From: Streptomyces sp. NBC_00708
Lineage (GTDB): Bacteria > Actinomycetota > Actinomycetes > Streptomycetales > Streptomycetaceae
Assembly: GCA_036226585.1 (NCBI GenBank)
Contig: CP108997.1
Location: forward strand, 248,001-312,000
Direction: 5' to 3'
DNA length: 64,000 nucleotides
Position numbers and translations under genes: made by a program. Below are positions 11,701 through 22,024 of this stretch, piece after piece (the first letter of the stretch is position 1; every line of letters starts with the position of its first letter). Under the pieces are notes generated by a model. The model ran no database searches. It saw only the letters and a program-made list of their open reading frames with translations, and was not told the origin of the DNA.

Positions 11701-14700
11701 TCCTCGGTCAGCGCCACCACGTCGGCGTGCGTGACCCCGACGCCCTTGGGCAGGCCGGTGGAGCCGGAGGTGAACATGACGTACGCGAGGGAGGCGGGGC
11801 CCGGCACGGCTGCGGGCCGTCCGGGGGCCGGGGGCCCGCCGCGCAGGATGCGGCCGGTCCGGTCCACGACCAGGACCGGAATCCGGCGGGCCGTCTCGGA
11901 CACCCAGGCGGAGGCGGCGGCCGTCTCGTCGACGACGAGAACCCGCACACCGGCCACTTCGGCCACCTGGTCGAGCCGTTCACGGGGCCAGCGGGCGTCC
12001 ATCGGGACGTACGCGGCGGCGGCGCGGACCGCGCCGAGGGAGACGGACACAACGGCCGGTGACCGGGAGAGCAGAACACCGACGCCGGTCTCCGGGCCCG
12101 CTCCGAGACCGGCGAGGGCACGGGCCAGGCCGGCGGAGACGGTGTCGAGCGCGGCGTACGTGAGGGTGGTCCCGTCGCCCGCCACGGCCACCGCGTGCGG
12201 GGTGCGGGTGGCCTGCGCGGCGAAGAGCGCGGGCAGGGTGGTGTCCGGTGCGGGGGCGGGCAGTTCGCGGCCGGTGCCCCGGTCGGCGGTCCGGGCCCGC
12301 TCGTCGGGTGTCAGCAGGTCGTAGTCCGCGAGGGGCCGGGAGGGGTCGGCCGCCACCTGTTCGAGGAGCCGGAGCAGGCGCGCCGCGAGGGCCCGCACGG
12401 TGACGCGGTCGAAGAGGGCGGCGGCGTACTCGATGCCGGCGGTGAGTCCGCCCGCGCCGCGCTCCTCGCCGAACGCGAAGGTGAGGTCGAACTTGCTCAG
12501 GCCGTTGTGGACGAGCCGGTCCTCGACGGTGAGTCCCGGCAGGTCGGGACGGACGGCCTCCTGGTTCTGGAGGACCAGCATGGTCTGGAACAGGGGGTGG
12601 TGGTTGCGGGCCCTGACCGGGTTGACGCTCTCGACCAGGCGCTCGAACGGCACGTCCTGGTGCGCGTAGGCGGCGAGATCGAACTCCCGCACCCGCGCCA
12701 GGAGTTCCTGGAAGGTGGGCGCGCCTGACAGGTCGTTGCGCAGGACGAGGGTGTTGACGAAGAACCCGACCAGGTCCTCCAGCGCCTCGTCCGTGCGGCC
12801 CGCGACGGGCGTGCCGAGCGGGATGTCGTCACCCGCGCCGTGCCGGTGCAGCAGGGTGGCCACGGCCGCCTGGAGCACCATGAACAACGTGGTGCCGGAC
12901 TCCCTTGCCACGCGCAGGAGTCGGGCGTGCAGCTCGGGCGTCACGTCGAAGGCGTGGACGTCGCCCGCGGGGTCGGTGGTGACGGGGCGCGGGCGGTCGA
13001 GCGGGAGGTCGATGAGTCCGGGCAGTCCGGCCAGCGCGGTGTGCCAGTGGTCGAGCTGTTCGCGCAGGACGCTTCCGGCGGTGTCCGCGTCGCCCAGGGC
13101 GGTGTGCTGCCACAGGGTGTAGTCCGCGTACTGGAGTGCGCCGCCGGCCTCCGGCTCACGCCCGGCGAGGCGGGCCCGGTAGGCGTCGCCGAGGTGGCGG
13201 GCCAGCGGGGCCAGCGACCAGCCGTCGCTCGCGATGTGGTGCAGGACCAGCACGAGGACGTGGCGGCCGGGCGCGGTGCGCAGGAGCCGGCCCCGCAGCG
13301 GTGGATCAAGGAGCACGTCGAAGGGCTCGCTCACCGCGTCCAGGACGGCCCTCTCCAGCGCGGTGGGTGCCGTGCTCTGCACGGTCAGCCGGGGCGTGAC
13401 GGCTTCGGCGGGCAGGATCGACTGGTGCGGCACGCCGTCCCGTTCGGGGAAGACCGTGCGCAGCGCCTCGTGCCGCTCCACGACGTCCCGCAGGGCGGCG
13501 CGCAGGGCGTCGGTGTCCAGCGGTCCTTCGATGTCGAGGACGAGCGGGATGTTGTAGGAGGAGCTGGGTCCTTCGAGCCGGTTCAGGAACCAGAGCCGCT
13601 GCTGCGCGTACGACAGGGGCAGCGGGTCGGGCCGCTCGGCGACGGGCAGCACCGGCGGGCGGGAACGCTCCTCGTTGTCGAGGACCCGGGCGAGCCCGGC
13701 GACGGTCGGGTGCTCGAACAGGGTGCGTACGGCGATGCCGGCGCCGAGGACCGTACGGACGCGGCTGACCACGCGCATGGCGAGGAGCGAGTGCCCGCCG
13801 AGGTCGAAGAAGCTGTCGTGTCGTCCGACACCCGGGCGGCCCAGCACCTCGGCGAAGATCCCGGCGAGCAGGTCCTCGCGCGGGCCGAGCGCACCGGTGG
13901 TCCCGCCGGTGCGCTCGGCCTCGTCGTCGGGCCGGGGCAGGGCGCGCCGGTCCGCCTTGCCGTTGGGCAGCAGCGGCAGCTCGTCCAGGAGGACGACGGC
14001 GGCGGGCACCATGTAGTGCGGCAGCGTCTGCGCGAGGGCTTCGCGCAGGCCGGCCGGGCGGGCGCCGGGGTCCGTGGTGACGGCGTACGCGACGAGGCGG
14101 CGCTCCCCCGGCGCATCCTCCCGGATCACGGCGCAGGCAGCGGTGACCCCGGGCCGCGCGAGCAGGGCGGCCTCGATCTCGCCGGGTTCGATGCGGAAGC
14201 CCCGCAGCTTGACCTGGTCGTCGGCGCGGGAGACGTAGGCGAGGAGCCCGGCGGCGTTCCAGCGGACGAGGTCGCCGGTCCGGTACATGCGGGCGCCGGT
14301 GCCGCCGGCGTCGAAGGGGTCGGCGACGAACCGGGCGGCGGTCAGACCGGGCCGGTTCAGGTAGCCGCGGGCGAGGTTGGGGCCCGCGAGGTACAGCTCA
14401 CCGGTGACCCCGGGCGGCACGGGCCGCAGCCGGTGGTCCAGGACGTAGGCGCGCATGGTGTCGACGGGCCGGCCGATCGGCACCGTCTCGTGCGGGGTGT
14501 CCGGCGTGGCGGGGACGCGGTGGGCGGTCGCGTCGATGGTGGCCTCGGTCGGGCCGTAGAGGTTGTGCACCTCCGCCCCCCACAGCGCGGCCGTCTCCTC
14601 GGCGAGGGCGCGCGGCAGCGGCTCGCCGCCGCAGAGGACGGCGCGCAGGCCGGGCAGGGGCGCGGCGTGGGCCGCCTCGGACAGGACGAGGGAGAGGTGC

Positions 14701-17700
14701 GAGGGCACGAACTGGGCGACGGTGACGCCGCATTCGCTCATCCAGTTGACGAGCGTGTCCGGTTCCGTGTTGGCCCCGGACGGCAGCACGCACACCTCGG
14801 CCCCGGTCATCAGCGCAAGCCACACCTCCCACACGGAGGCGTCGAAACTGGTGGAGGTCCTGGCGAGGACCCGGTCCTGCGGAGTGACCGTCAGATGCCC
14901 TGCCATCCAGGCCATGTGGTTGGCCAGGGAGCCATGGGTGACGACCACACCCTTGGGCCGGCCGGTGGACCCGGAGGTGTAGATGACATACGCGGGGTCC
15001 GCCGGGTGCGGTGCGTCCGGGGGTGGTGTGCCGGGGTACATGGGCGCCGGCGGCGGGGCGTCCAGGGCGAGGAGCGGGATGTCGCCGGTGGGCAGGTCCG
15101 CCCGCACGTCCTCGGTGGTGAGGACGAGGACGGGCCGGGCGTCGTCCAGCATGTGCCGGATGCGGGCGTGCGGGTACCCCGGGTCGACGGGCAGGTAGGC
15201 GGCGCCGGACCGGAGCACGGCCAGCATGGCGACGACGGTGTGCACGGAGGGCGGCGCGGCGATGGCGACCCTGGTCTCCCGGCCCGCGCCGCGCTCGCGG
15301 AGCGCCCGGGCGAGGGTGTCGGCCCGTGCGTCGAGTTCGGCGTAGGTGAGGTGGGTGTGCGCGTCACGTACGGCGACGGCGCCGGGTGTACGCCGGGCCT
15401 GTTCCCGGACGGCTTCGGGAGCGGTCCGCTCCGGCAGGGGCCGCGACGTGCCGTGTCCCCGGGCGAGGAGGCCGTCCCGTTCGCCGGGGGTGAGCGGGTC
15501 CAGGTCGCCGATGGCGCGGCCGGGTTCGGTCACGGCCAGGGTGAGGACGCGGGCGAAGCGGTCGCAGAGGGTACGGGCGGTGGCGGCGTCGAAGAGGTCG
15601 GTGGCGTACTCCAGATAGCCGCCGATGCCCGCGGCGGTCTCCCCCGCGGTTTCGGTGAGGGAGAACGTCAGGTCGAACTTGCTGCCCCCGGGGTGCCCCG
15701 ACCGGTCGCGGACGGTGATGCCGGGAAGAGCCGGTTCGGCCCGGTCCTGGCTCTGGAGGACCAGCATCGTCTGGAAGAGCGGGTGGTGGTCGCCGGACCG
15801 TTCCGGGTTGAGGACCTCCACGATCCGTTCGAAGGGCAGGTCGCTGTTGCCGAAGGCCGCGATGTCGAACTGCTTCACGCGGTCGATGAGTTCGTGGAAC
15901 GTCGGGTCCCCCGCGAGGTCGGTGCGCAGGACGACGGTGTTGACGAAGAAGCCGACCAGATCGTCCAGCACCTCGTCGCTGCGCCCGGCCAGCGCGGTGC
16001 CCAGCGGGATGTCGGTCCCCGCTCCATGGGCACCGAGCGTCACGGCCAGGGCGGCCTGGAGCACCATGAACGGGGTGCAGCCGGCCTCCCGGGCGAGCCC
16101 CACGAGCGCGGCATGCGCGGGGGCGGGCAGCTCGAAGGGGACGGAGGCGCCCCGGTGGCTGGGCACGGCCGGGCGGGGCCGGTCGAGGGGCAGGTCGAGC
16201 AGGCCGGGGGCGCCGCGCAGCGCCTCCTGCCAGAACGCGGACTGCCGGGCGGTCAGGCTGTCCGGATCGCTCTCGTCGCCGAGGAGTTGGTGCTGCCAGA
16301 GCGTGTAGTCGGCGTACTGCACCCGCAGCGGCGCCCAGTCGGGTGTGCCCGTGCCCTCGGTCCTGGCCACGTAGGCGGCGGTGAGGTCACGGCTCAGCGG
16401 GGCGAGGGACCAGCCGTCGGCGACGATGTGGTGCAGGACGAGCACCAGGGTGTGCCGGGCGGGCCCCCGGCGGAGCAGGTGGGCGCGGACGGCCGCGTCC
16501 CGGCTGAGGTCGAAGGGGGCGGTGCTCAGACGGCGTACCGTCTCCCGCTCCCAGGCATCGACGGCCCCGTCCTCCGGGGGGTCCTGGACGGTGAGGGGGA
16601 CGAGCGACGCGGCTTGGTCCGCGCCGGCGATCCGCTGGTGGGCGACGCCGTCGTGTTCGGCGAAGAGGGTGCGCAGGCTCTCGTGCCGGGCGACCACATC
16701 GGCCAGGGCGCCGCGCAGCGCCCCGGTGTCCAGGGGGCCGTCGAGTTCCAGGACGAGCGGCACGTTGTACGTGTCGCCGGAGCCCCCGGCCCGGTTCAGG
16801 AACCAGAGGCGCTGCTGCGCGAAGGACAGCGGCAGCACGTCGGGCCGTGTCTGCGGTACGAGGACGGGCCGGGCGGCCCCGGCGGTGTCCAGTGCCGCGG
16901 CCAGGGAGGCGACCGTGGGGTGGTCGAAGAGCGTGGACAGGGCGAGCTCGACGCCGAGGGCCGCCCTGACCCGGCCGGTGAGGCGGGTGGCGAGCAGCGA
17001 GTGGCCGCCCAGGGCGAAGAAGCTGTCGTCGACGCCGACCGCGCCGACGCCGAGGACGTCGGCGAACAGCCCGGCCAGGACCTCCTCGTACGCGGTGCGC
17101 GGTGCGCGGCCGGCGCCGGTGGCGGTCCGGGGGACGGGCAGGGCCCGGCGGTCGACCTTGCCGTTGGGGTTGAGGGGCAGTGCGTCGAGGAGGACGAAGG
17201 CGGAGGGCACCATGTACGCGGGCAGCGTGCGGCCGATGCGGCGGGCGAGGGAGGCGGCGTCCGGGCGGGACCCGGGTGCGGGCACGACATAGGCGACGAG
17301 GCGGCGGTCGCCGGGTGTGTCCTCGCGGACGACGACGCAGGCGCCGCGCACCTCGGGGTCGGTGAGCAGGATGTGTTCGGTCTCCGCCGGTTCGATGCGG
17401 AATCCGCGGAGCTTGACCTGTCCGTCCGCCCGCCCGACGTACTCGATGGCGCCGTCGGCGGTCCAGCGCACGAGGTCGCCGGTGCGGTACATGCGGGTGC
17501 CGGGCGCGCCGTACGGGTCGGCGACGAAGCGGGTGGCGGTGAGCGCGGCACGGCCCTGGTAGCCGCGGGCGACGCCGTGGCCGCTCACGTACAGCTCCCC
17601 CACCACACCGGGCGGCACCAGCCCCAGGGTGTCGTCGAGGACGTACAGGCTCATCCCGTCCAGGGCGCGGCCGATGGGCGGCACACCGGTGCTGTCGGCG

Positions 17701-20084
17701 GTGACGGGGTGGCGGGCGGCGAAGGTGGTGGTCTCGGTGGGGCCGTACACATGCAGGACGAGCGTGCGGGGCGAGGCGGCTGCCGCCCGTTGCATGAGGT
17801 CGGGGGTTGCGGCCTCGCCGCCGGCGGCGACCAGGCGCAGCCCGGAGAACACCGCCGGGTCCGCCTCGGCCATCACGTTGAACAGAGCCGTCGTCAGGAA
17901 CAGCGCGGTGACCCCGTGCCGTTCCACCGCCTCACGCAGGGCCCGCGCCTCCAGGACGCCGCCGGGGGCGACGACCACCCGGCCGCCGTTGAGCAGCGGC
18001 GCCCAGATCTCGAAGGTGGAGGCGTCGAAGACGTACGCGGAGTGCATGAGCACGGCGTCGGACACACCGTCGGTCCAGGTGCTGTCGGCCGCGAGGGCGA
18101 GTACGTCGGCGTGGGTGACGCCGACGCCCTTGGGCAGGCCGGTGGAGCCGGAGGTGAACATCACGTACGCGAGCCGGTCGGGTCTGGTGGTCCGGGGCAG
18201 CGGTCCGGGCCGCTCCGGGGCGCCGTGGAGCAGCCGGCCGCATGCGTCGACCACGAGGAGCGGCAGCTGCGCGGCGGCCTCCCGGACCCAGGGTTCGCGG
18301 GCGGTCGTCTCGTCGGCGATCAGGGCGCGGACGCGGGCGGCCCCGGCGACGCGGCCGAGCCGTTCGGCGGGCCAGGCGGCGTCCATCGGAACGTAGGCGG
18401 CACCTGCGGCGACCGCCGCGAGGGTGGCGGCCGGCACGGCGGCCGAGCGCCCCAGGAGCACCCCGACGCCGTCCTCGGCGCCGATGCCCCAGCCGGTCAG
18501 CGCGCTCGCCAGGTCGTCGGCCGCGCGGTTCAGTTGCCGGTACGAGAGGGTCTGGTCGCCGTCCACGACGGACGGGGCGTCCGGCGTCCGGCGCGCCTGG
18601 GCCCGGAACGCCTCCGGGAGGGTCGTGGCGACGGCCCGCGCGGGCAGTTCGGTGCCGCGCCCCTGGGCACGCAGGGCGGGGGCAGCGGTCTCGTCCACGA
18701 GCGGCAGGTCGCGCAGCGGCAGGCCGGGGTCGGCGGCGGCGAGGGCGGAGACGAAGGAGACGACGGCCTGCTCGTGCAGCCGTACGTCCTCGGGGCGGTA
18801 GAGGTCGGACCGGGCGTCGAAGCCGATCAACGGGCCCTTGCCCTCGGCCCGTTCGGAGACGAACAGGGATACGTCGTCGACCTCACCGACGGACAGCACC
18901 CGGGAGGGCGCCTGGATGCCGCCGAAGTCGCGGTCGTAGTCGTAGCCCATGATGTTGACGACGACGCCGGTGAGGCGGGCGGCGTCGTCGCCCGTGTTCA
19001 GTTCACGGGCGAGCTGTTCCCGCGAGAAGCGGCGGTGGCGCAGGGCGGCGCGCATCTCGTCGGCGACTTCGCGGACGAGGGCCGCGACGGTCATGCCGGA
19101 GGTGAGCCTCAGACGCAGCGGCAGGATATTGGCGGTCATGCCGACGATGTGCCGCAGGCCGCCGTGGCGGCCGTTGGAGGCGAGGCCCACGGTGATGTCG
19201 GATGTCCCGGTGACCCGGGCGGTGTACGCGGCGACCGCCGCGACCATCACGGCGCTCCACGTGGTGCGGTGGGCGGCGGCGAGCCGGCGCAGGTCGTCGA
19301 ACACGTTCACGGGCAGCGACTCGCCGGTGTGCAGGCGGATGCCCGGCCCTTCGGACCCGGGTGCGGGGAGATCGGTGCGCCGCCGGATGAGCGTCCTGCC
19401 GCTGTGCGCGTCGTCGGCGGTGTCGGGGCCCGGGTCGGCGAACTTGCCGGTCCAGTAGGCGCGGTCGGCCTCGTAGCGGCCGGAGGCGCGGTAGGCGGCC
19501 TCGTCGGCGACCAGGTCGCGCAGGGGTGCGGCGGGCAGCGTGACCCCGGCGAGGTCCTCGCCCCGGACCGCGCGCCCGTAGAGATCGGCCACGACGCGAG
19601 TGAAGACGGCTCCGCCGAGCCCGTCGACGGCTATGTGGTGGAAGCGGACGTACCAGTAGTGCAACCGGCTGCCGGCGCGGAGCAGGGCGAAGTGGTGCCG
19701 GGGGCGGTGCAGACGGTCGGCCGTGGCCATGTCCTCGGCCATGTAGCGTTCGGCCTCGGCCGCCGGGTCCGCGGCGTGGGACATGTCCACGGTACGGAGC
19801 CGGCCGTGGCCGTCGCCGGGGTGGTGGACGACGCGCTGGAGGAGTTCGTCGCCCTGCGTGACGAACTCGAGGTTGAGGCTGTCGCACAGTTCGACGGCCC
19901 GGTCGACCGCTGCGGCGAATAACGTCCCGTCGAGGTCGCCGCGGATCTCGAAGCATTCCCCGATGTTGTATTTCGGGCTGTCGGGGTCGACGAGTTGCCC
20001 GTACCAGACGCCCTGTTGGGCTGCGGTCGTCCCGAAGAACTCTTCGGGAACGGATTCCGTGGGGACAGAGCCGTTTTCGCGCAT
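5778..20084 (-). CDS. Nonribosomal peptide synthetase, four modules with terminal epimerase
   Basis: Assembles and epimerises the first visible part of a peptide. About 4768 residues, C-A-T-C-A-T-C-A-T-C-A-T-E. Landmarks: first C motif HHIAVDG near residue 145; A motifs TSGSTG near 645, 1705, 2773 and 3828; carriers GGHSLL near 1028, 2095 and 3158, and GGDSIL near 4218; E motif [10 protein letters not shown] near 4405. The GGDS carrier fits the epimerase that follows it. The C-terminus ([10 protein letters not shown]...) looks like a donor docking helix. Pocket codes by eye: A1 and A3 D-A-F-F-V-A-V-T-F; A2 and A4 D-A-W-Q-V-C-L-I-D. The latter is close to the tyrocidine glutamine code, but substrates are unresolved. 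The first C domain ([20 protein letters not shown]) differs from the three internal ones and resembles acyl-starter types. ATG 20084 is preferred for its GAAGG ribosome site; an in-frame ATG lies at 20147. A TTA codon is residue 55. Confidence 0.95.
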   Translation of the reverse strand: MRENGSVPTESVPEEFFGTTAAQQGVWYGQLVDPDSPKYNIGECFEIRGDLDGTLFAAAVDRAVELCDSLNLEFVTQGDELLQRVVHHPGDGHGRLRTVDMSHAADPAAEAERYMAEDMATADRLHRPRHHFALLRAGSRLHYWYVRFHHIAVDGLGGAVFTRVVADLYGRAVRGEDLAGVTLPAAPLRDLVADEAAYRASGRYEADRAYWTGKFADPGPDTADDAHSGRTLIRRRTDLPAPGSEGPGIRLHTGESLPVNVFDDLRRLAAAHRTTWSAVMVAAVAAYTARVTGTSDITVGLASNGRHGGLRHIVGMTANILPLRLRLTSGMTVAALVREVADEMRAALRHRRFSREQLARELNTGDDAARLTGVVVNIMGYDYDRDFGGIQAPSRVLSVGEVDDVSLFVSERAEGKGPLIGFDARSDLYRPEDVRLHEQAVVSFVSALAAADPGLPLRDLPLVDETAAPALRAQGRGTELPARAVATTLPEAFRAQARRTPDAPSVVDGDQTLSYRQLNRAADDLASALTGWGIGAEDGVGVLLGRSAAVPAATLAAVAAGAAYVPMDAAWPAERLGRVAGAARVRALIADETTAREPWVREAAAQLPLLVVDACGRLLHGAPERPGPLPRTTRPDRLAYVMFTSGSTGLPKGVGVTHADVLALAADSTWTDGVSDAVLMHSAYVFDASTFEIWAPLLNGGRVVVAPGGVLEARALREAVERHGVTALFLTTALFNVMAEADPAVFSGLRLVAAGGEAATPDLMQRAAAASPRTLVLHVYGPTETTTFAARHPVTADSTGVPPIGRALDGMSLYVLDDTLGLVPPGVVGELYVSGHGVARGYQGRAALTATRFVADPYGAPGTRMYRTGDLVRWTADGAIEYVGRADGQVKLRGFRIEPAETEHILLTDPEVRGACVVVREDTPGDRRLVAYVVPAPGSRPDAASLARRIGRTLPAYMVPSAFVLLDALPLNPNGKVDRRALPVPRTATGAGRAPRTAYEEVLAGLFADVLGVGAVGVDDSFFALGGHSLLATRLTGRVRAALGVELALSTLFDHPTVASLAAALDTAGAARPVLVPQTRPDVLPLSFAQQRLWFLNRAGGSGDTYNVPLVLELDGPLDTGALRGALADVVARHESLRTLFAEHDGVAHQRIAGADQAASLVPLTVQDPPEDGAVDAWERETVRRLSTAPFDLSRDAAVRAHLLRRGPARHTLVLVLHHIVADGWSLAPLSRDLTAAYVARTEGTGTPDWAPLRVQYADYTLWQHQLLGDESDPDSLTARQSAFWQEALRGAPGLLDLPLDRPRPAVPSHRGASVPFELPAPAHAALVGLAREAGCTPFMVLQAALAVTLGAHGAGTDIPLGTALAGRSDEVLDDLVGFFVNTVVLRTDLAGDPTFHELIDRVKQFDIAAFGNSDLPFERIVEVLNPERSGDHHPLFQTMLVLQSQDRAEPALPGITVRDRSGHPGGSKFDLTFSLTETAGETAAGIGGYLEYATDLFDAATARTLCDRFARVLTLAVTEPGRAIGDLDPLTPGERDGLLARGHGTSRPLPERTAPEAVREQARRTPGAVAVRDAHTHLTYAELDARADTLARALRERGAGRETRVAIAAPPSVHTVVAMLAVLRSGAAYLPVDPGYPHARIRHMLDDARPVLVLTTEDVRADLPTGDIPLLALDAPPPAPMYPGTPPPDAPHPADPAYVIYTSGSTGRPKGVVVTHGSLANHMAWMAGHLTVTPQDRVLARTSTSFDASVWEVWLALMTGAEVCVLPSGANTEPDTLVNWMSECGVTVAQFVPSHLSLVLSEAAHAAPLPGLRAVLCGGEPLPRALAEETAALWGAEVHNLYGPTEATIDATAHRVPATPDTPHETVPIGRPVDTMRAYVLDHRLRPVPPGVTGELYLAGPNLARGYLNRPGLTAARFVADPFDAGGTGARMYRTGDLVRWNAAGLLAYVSRADDQVKLRGFRIEPGEIEAALLARPGVTAACAVIREDAPGERRLVAYAVTTDPGARPAGLREALAQTLPHYMVPAAVVLLDELPLLPNGKADRRALPRPDDEAERTGGTTGALGPREDLLAGIFAEVLGRPGVGRHDSFFDLGGHSLLAMRVVSRVRTVLGAGIAVRTLFEHPTVAGLARVLDNEERSRPPVLPVAERPDPLPLSYAQQRLWFLNRLEGPSSSYNIPLVLDIEGPLDTDALRAALRDVVERHEALRTVFPERDGVPHQSILPAEAVTPRLTVQSTAPTALERAVLDAVSEPFDVLLDPPLRGRLLRTAPGRHVLVLVLHHIASDGWSLAPLARHLGDAYRARLAGREPEAGGALQYADYTLWQHTALGDADTAGSVLREQLDHWHTALAGLPGLIDLPLDRPRPVTTDPAGDVHAFDVTPELHARLLRVARESGTTLFMVLQAAVATLLHRHGAGDDIPLGTPVAGRTDEALEDLVGFFVNTLVLRNDLSGAPTFQELLARVREFDLAAYAHQDVPFERLVESVNPVRARNHHPLFQTMLVLQNQEAVRPDLPGLTVEDRLVHNGLSKFDLTFAFGEERGAGGLTAGIEYAAALFDRVTVRALAARLLRLLEQVAADPSRPLADYDLLTPDERARTADRGTGRELPAPAPDTTLPALFAAQATRTPHAVAVAGDGTTLTYAALDTVSAGLARALAGLGAGPETGVGVLLSRSPAVVSVSLGAVRAAAAYVPMDARWPRERLDQVAEVAGVRVLVVDETAAASAWVSETARRIPVLVVDRTGRILRGGPPAPGRPAAVPGPASLAYVMFTSGSTGLPKGVGVTHADVVALTEDAAWQGGAAGAVLMHSAYVFDASTFEIWAPLLRGGTVVVAPDGVLEARTLRDAVREQGVTAVFLTTALLNVIADTDPGAFAGLRLVCAGGELASPDAMQRVAGAAPGVRVLHVYGPTETTTFATRYDVAADLPAGPPPIGRPLDGMRLYVLDGSLGPVPAGVTGELYLAGRGVARGYTGLPALTATRFVADPFDADGGRMYRTGDLVKWTPDGHIAYVSRADSQVKLRGYRIEPGEIESVLACCEGVADSFTVVREDVPGDRRLVAYVVPAGAVRPDPADLAGAVGRSLPAYMVPSAFVLIDALPLTVNGKVDRRALPAPEQHAAPRGRAPRTAREEIVRGLVADVLGLPAVGADDDFFALGGHSLLATRLVARIRTALAVEVQVKAVFEHPTPAALAAALDGAEAAALPLERAPHRPDPLPLSYAQQRLWFLNRFEGPSPTYNVPLVLRLEGPLDAQALESALVDVVERHESLRTVFPETGGVPRQLVLGADHADLDLTPRDTRPDGLDAALAAEVAHAFDVTGDLPVRARLLRIGAETHVLVLLVHHIAGDGWSLAPLARGLGDAYHRRSRGEAPDWPELRVQYADYTLWQRALLGDEDDADSRAARQLECWRTALADAPGLLALPLDRPRPAVLTYRGDAFAFPVDADTHRALAELARARGCSLFMVLQAALSVLLSRHGAGEDIPLGTAVAGRTDKALDDLVGFFVNTLVLRTDLTGDPTFTEVLDRVRTFDLTAYAHQDLPFERLVDALAPSRAQDHHPLFQTMIVLQNQADTALGLDGLTVTEQPVRTGISKFDLTFTFTETRDDAGRPTGLDGNLEFSTDLFDPATAHALAARLTRLLASLAADPDGRVRTAAFLDAAERAELDRAAPGPVRPVPARTAPEAFRAQVARTPGRTAVRAGAQRLTFAELDALSDSLARHLHDRGVGRGDLVALAAEGTADRVVAMLAVAKAGAACLPVDLDYPEARVAHMLEDARPALFLVHDPARAARFTTVPLLALGDRSAWPAGRGVPPAASPGPDDAAYVIYTSGSTGRPKGVVVTHGALTNHMAWMARHFGLTDDDRVLARTSPSFDASVWETWLPLLHGGATCPVPPALNHDPAGLLARMRDEGVTIAQFVPSHLALLLTETGPEAAPPALRAVACGGEPLTGALASRTRRTWTAEVHNLYGPTETAIDATAHHIRAGETAEEGGIPLGHSVDNTRAYVLDTALQPVPVGVTGELHIAGDGLARGYLGRPGLTATRFVADPFGPAGSRMYRTGDLVRRDTNGLLHYVSRADDQVKLNGFRVELGEIEAALTALDGVTAACALVREDRPGERRLVAYTVGAAPLAEGELRTRLATALPPYMVPAAFVALDALPLLPNGKTDRAALPEPARPAAGRPGREPRTAAERVLSEAFASVLRAPAVRTDDDFFALGGDSILSIQLVSRVREAGLGVTPRDIFVHRTPEAIAAVAAPLDDSTSEPAGQGTGEMAPTPIAAWLLERPGTIDGYNQSGVLSTPAGATEDTLVAALQLLADHHDMLRLRVTRTAGGDPVLEALPPGAVTAGRRFTRVDLTGLDADAARAALTEAGERARRRLRPSAGAVFEAVWGDAGPGARGRLLLVVHHLSVDAVSWRILAEDLAHAWRAATGPAGAAPALPAATTSYRRWSQLLAEQAHAPARLSELPLWEEVLRTPDPQLGYRPLDPFLDTADGTRTLTTQLPATWTKPLLSTVPGAFHAGVDDILLTALALAVNARRGRRTRGLDPDTAVLLDLESHGREQLADHIDLSRTVGWFTSLHPVRLDPGPLDVRDPARIDAALVERAVKRVKEQLRTVPDHGVGHGMLRHLNPATGPRLAAPAPQIGFNYLGRYAAPGQAAAGDWEVLLDAGGPRSQDPGMAVHHVLDINAHTEDLPDGPRLVARWTWPSDLLKEEDVGALAEAFNRALRALAEHTGQPGAGGYTPSDLPLVSLNQAQIDRLQNKWGGRK
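19920..19922 (-). promoter_or_regulatory. TTA leucine codon in NRPS (candidate bldA control point)
   Basis: In frame with the NRPS start at 20084 this is codon 55 (G-T-L-F-A-A context). TTA is very rare in streptomycete genomes and is read by the developmentally regulated bldA tRNA. It is the only one I noticed in the NRPS genes, but I did not count every codon. Confidence 0.85.
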
Positions 20085-20370
20085 GCCGGGACACACCTTC
20101 GGGGAGAGTTTTCGGGGGGACGAAGTGGGCAGGACGGAGCCGGTCATGCCGGTGCGGCGTCCAGGGCCGACAACGGGCGGGTAAAGGCGAAGAGGGTCAT
20201 CACCGGGCCCGAGGCATCGGGCATCGGCTCAGTGCCACCCGTTCAAAAACCGGGAGCGCACTCGTTTTCTTCGCGTAGCGCGGACATGCTCCTGGGCAGT
20301 CCATCAATGAGCTGAGAAAGCCGCGTGACGGCGGCATGAACACTTTCAGTCGACGCCCGTTCGATCACCA

Positions 20371-20422
20371 GTCTGAACTGATCAATTACGCTCGGACCGG
20401 AGCGCAATTGATCAGTTCAGAC
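20371..20422. repeat. 52-bp inverted repeat upstream of the NRPS operon
   Basis: Perfect 17-bp arms GTCTGAACTGATCAATT (20371-20387) and its complement (20406-20422), followed inward by one mismatch and a further 5-bp pair (20389-20393 with 20400-20404), leaving a 6-nt loop. The arms are about 35% GC in a region well above 70%. Each arm holds a quasi-palindrome AACTGATCAATT, and the two centres are 30 bp apart. It lies between mbtH and the NRPS start, 287 bp upstream of that start. It could be a double operator for a dimeric regulator or an RNA hairpin. Confidence 0.85.
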
Positions 20423-20431
20423 AGGAGTGAC

Positions 20432-20454
20432 GGGCCGCCCGGACCGGGCGGCCC
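20432..20454 (-). terminator. GC hairpin downstream of mbtH
   Basis: Arms GGGCCGCCC (20432-20440) and GGGCGGCCC (20446-20454) are perfectly complementary around a 5-nt loop, 28 nt past the mbtH stop. There is no U-tract, as is common for actinomycete hairpins. It suggests that mbtH and the NRPS genes need not share one transcript. Confidence 0.55.
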
Positions 20455-20481
20455 GCACGAGCCGACGGCCTCCGCGCCGCC

Positions 20482-20700
20482 CTATCCGGCGTCCGACTCC
20501 ATGGCCCGTACCAGGCCGGCGGGCCGCATGTCCGTCCACGCCGCCTCGATCGCGTCGAGACATTCCTGTCGCGAACCCTCCGGGCCGCCGACGCTCCATC
20601 CGCCCGGAACCTCGATGTGCGCGGGCCACAGCGAGTACTGCCCCTCGCCGTTCACCAGCGTCACGAACCGCCCCGACTCGTCATCGAAAGGATTGGTCAC
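20482..20700 (-). CDS. MbtH-like protein
   Basis: Small chaperone-like activator of NRPS adenylation domains, 72 residues. The sequence follows the family closely: NPFDDE at the N-terminus, then LVNGEGQYSLWP, a VPGGW block, and WTDMRP near the C-terminus, including the conserved tryptophans. GTG 20700 is chosen because it gives the usual V/M-TNPFDDE start and has a GGGGGA ribosome site 5-6 nt upstream; an ATG at 20727 would add nine atypical residues. It lies immediately upstream of the NRPS genes in the same orientation and probably serves their A domains, although a hairpin and a 52-bp inverted repeat separate them. Confidence 0.95.
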   Translation of the reverse strand: MTNPFDDESGRFVTLVNGEGQYSLWPAHIEVPGGWSVGGPEGSRQECLDAIEAAWTDMRPAGLVRAMESDAG

Positions 20701-20723
20701 GACCGTCCCCCACTTGTTTTCCC

Positions 20724-20739
20724 ACATGCCACTGCATGT
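20724..20739. promoter_or_regulatory. Short inverted repeat in the mbtH leader
   Basis: ACATGC and GCATGT flank a 4-nt spacer, 24 bp upstream of the mbtH GTG and just downstream of an AT-rich patch (20744-20752, ATATAT) that could be a -10 element on the minus strand. A candidate operator only. Confidence 0.3.
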
Positions 20740-21255
20740 TCTTCAGATATATGCGGGCCCGCCGCGCGGAATCACCGCACCCCTACCACCGAACCGCCCA
20801 CCCCTTCCGCGCGACCTCGATCACACGGGACGGAGATACGTTACGCCTCGGGATACCGACGTGACGCCGATGGCCGGCCGGTCTTCCGGCTTCGCCCGTT
20901 CACGTCAATCACCATAGATGACCGCCGACAGCCGAAGAGACGAATTCGGCCCATTACTTATGGAGGCGCACGGCCGCGATCCGAACGAAGGCCGGCCCGC
21001 GACATATGCCAGGCCCACTCCCCCGGAAATATCCGGCCATACGATGTCCGGATTGTGCATGTTTTACTGAATACGACCCGCGCAAATCCGGATAACCGCC
21101 GGCGTACGCCCCTTCAGTCGCGGGCACGCACCGATCGCGCCGCGCTCCCGTGCGCCGGGTGCGCGCCCCATACCGAACCCATGGCCATTTCCCTCACCCG
21201 GAGTGACATGTCCTGGAGTGCGGCCCGCCCACCCGGCGGAGGCGGCCCGGTCCGT
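20740..21255. other. Divergent intergenic region between mbtH and thpR
   Basis: About 515 bp without a supported gene and noticeably less GC-rich than its surroundings. Frames here lack the usual third-position bias. The hexamers ATCCGG/CCGGAT recur near 21026-21093, one pair as a loose inverted repeat. It presumably carries the divergent promoters of mbtH and the phosphodiesterase gene. Confidence 0.5.
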
Positions 21256-21873
21256 ATGCGATACCAATGCCGTGTGACCGAAGAGAACCCGCCCGCGACC
21301 GTTCGTGTGTTCATCGCCCTGGCCCCGCCCGACACCGCGAAGGACGAACTGGCCCGGGAACTGCGCCCGGTGTACGACACGCATCCGCAGGTGCGGTGGA
21401 ACCGCGTCGAGGACTGGCACATCACCCTGGCGTTCCTCGGTGAGATCCCGGTGGCGGCCGTCCCGCTGCTGCGCCCGCCGCTCGCCGCTCTCGCCTCGTC
21501 CCACCCGGCTCCCCGCCTGGCCCTGCACGGCGGCGGCACGTTCGACGAACGGGTGGCGTGGAGCGGGATCGCCGGGGACCTCGACGGACTGCACCTGCTC
21601 GCCGCCGGCGTCCGGTCGGTGGTGGCGGACTGCGGCATCATCCTGGAGAACCGGCCCCTGCGCCCCCATCTCACCCTGGCCCGGGTCCGCCGGGGCGACC
21701 ACACATCGGCCGGGGAGATCGCGGCGCGGCTCACGGAGTTCCGCGGCCGCTCCTGGCCCGCCGAGCGCCTGCACCTGGTCGGCAGCAACGCGGGACGCAG
21801 CCCCGGGCAGATCCGTTACCGCGACATCGAGGCGTGGCCGCTCGCCGCGGCGGTGCCCGGCGCCCGGATGTGA
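21256..21873 (+). CDS. thpR: RNA 2',3'-cyclic phosphodiesterase (2'-5' RNA ligase family)
   Basis: Two-histidine phosphoesterase acting on RNA 2',3'-cyclic phosphates. Both signature motifs are present: HITLAFLG near residue 56 and HLTLARV near 137. About 205 residues, normal for the family. The start is uncertain. ATG 21256 has a GGAGG sequence 13 nt upstream, which is rather far; GTG 21274 gives a product starting VTEENPP and could be leaderless. It is a single gene, followed 151 bp later by the hemerythrin-like gene on the same strand. Confidence 0.88.
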   Translation: MRYQCRVTEENPPATVRVFIALAPPDTAKDELARELRPVYDTHPQVRWNRVEDWHITLAFLGEIPVAAVPLLRPPLAALASSHPAPRLALHGGGTFDERVAWSGIAGDLDGLHLLAAGVRSVVADCGIILENRPLRPHLTLARVRRGDHTSAGEIAARLTEFRGRSWPAERLHLVGSNAGRSPGQIRYRDIEAWPLAAAVPGARM

Positions 21874-22024
21874 GGCGTCGCGGCAGGCCGTTACGCCAGC
21901 CTGCGCAGCGTGGGGCGTGGCTCCGTGTGTTGGTGGGGTTCGGGGGTACCCCTGTGGAACGGTGGGCTGACTTCGGCTCGCACCACACCAGCGGACACCG
22001 TTCAAGCGGAGAGGGATCTCACTG

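Larger units (their letters stand above)
20085..20481. other. Intergenic region between mbtH and the NRPS genes
   Basis: A 397-bp stretch without a convincing gene. It contains the mbtH hairpin and the 52-bp inverted repeat listed separately. The 220 bp nearest the NRPS start must hold its promoter if the hairpin terminates mbtH transcription. I see no unambiguous -35/-10 pair there. Confidence 0.6.

Noticed and set aside
12840-19922. 2360-codon plus-strand open frame antisense to the first NRPS gene
   Set aside because: A mirror image of the NRPS reading frame; no domain, no ribosome site, low-complexity composition.
20085-20147. Upstream ATG (20147) as the NRPS start
   Set aside because: Weak ribosome site and 21 extra Ser/Pro-rich residues. 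ATG 20084 has GAAGG at proper distance. Not fully excluded.
20617-21255. N-terminal extension of the phosphodiesterase gene by over 200 codons
   Set aside because: It crosses mbtH antisense and a low-bias intergenic region; the family starts near 21256-21274.
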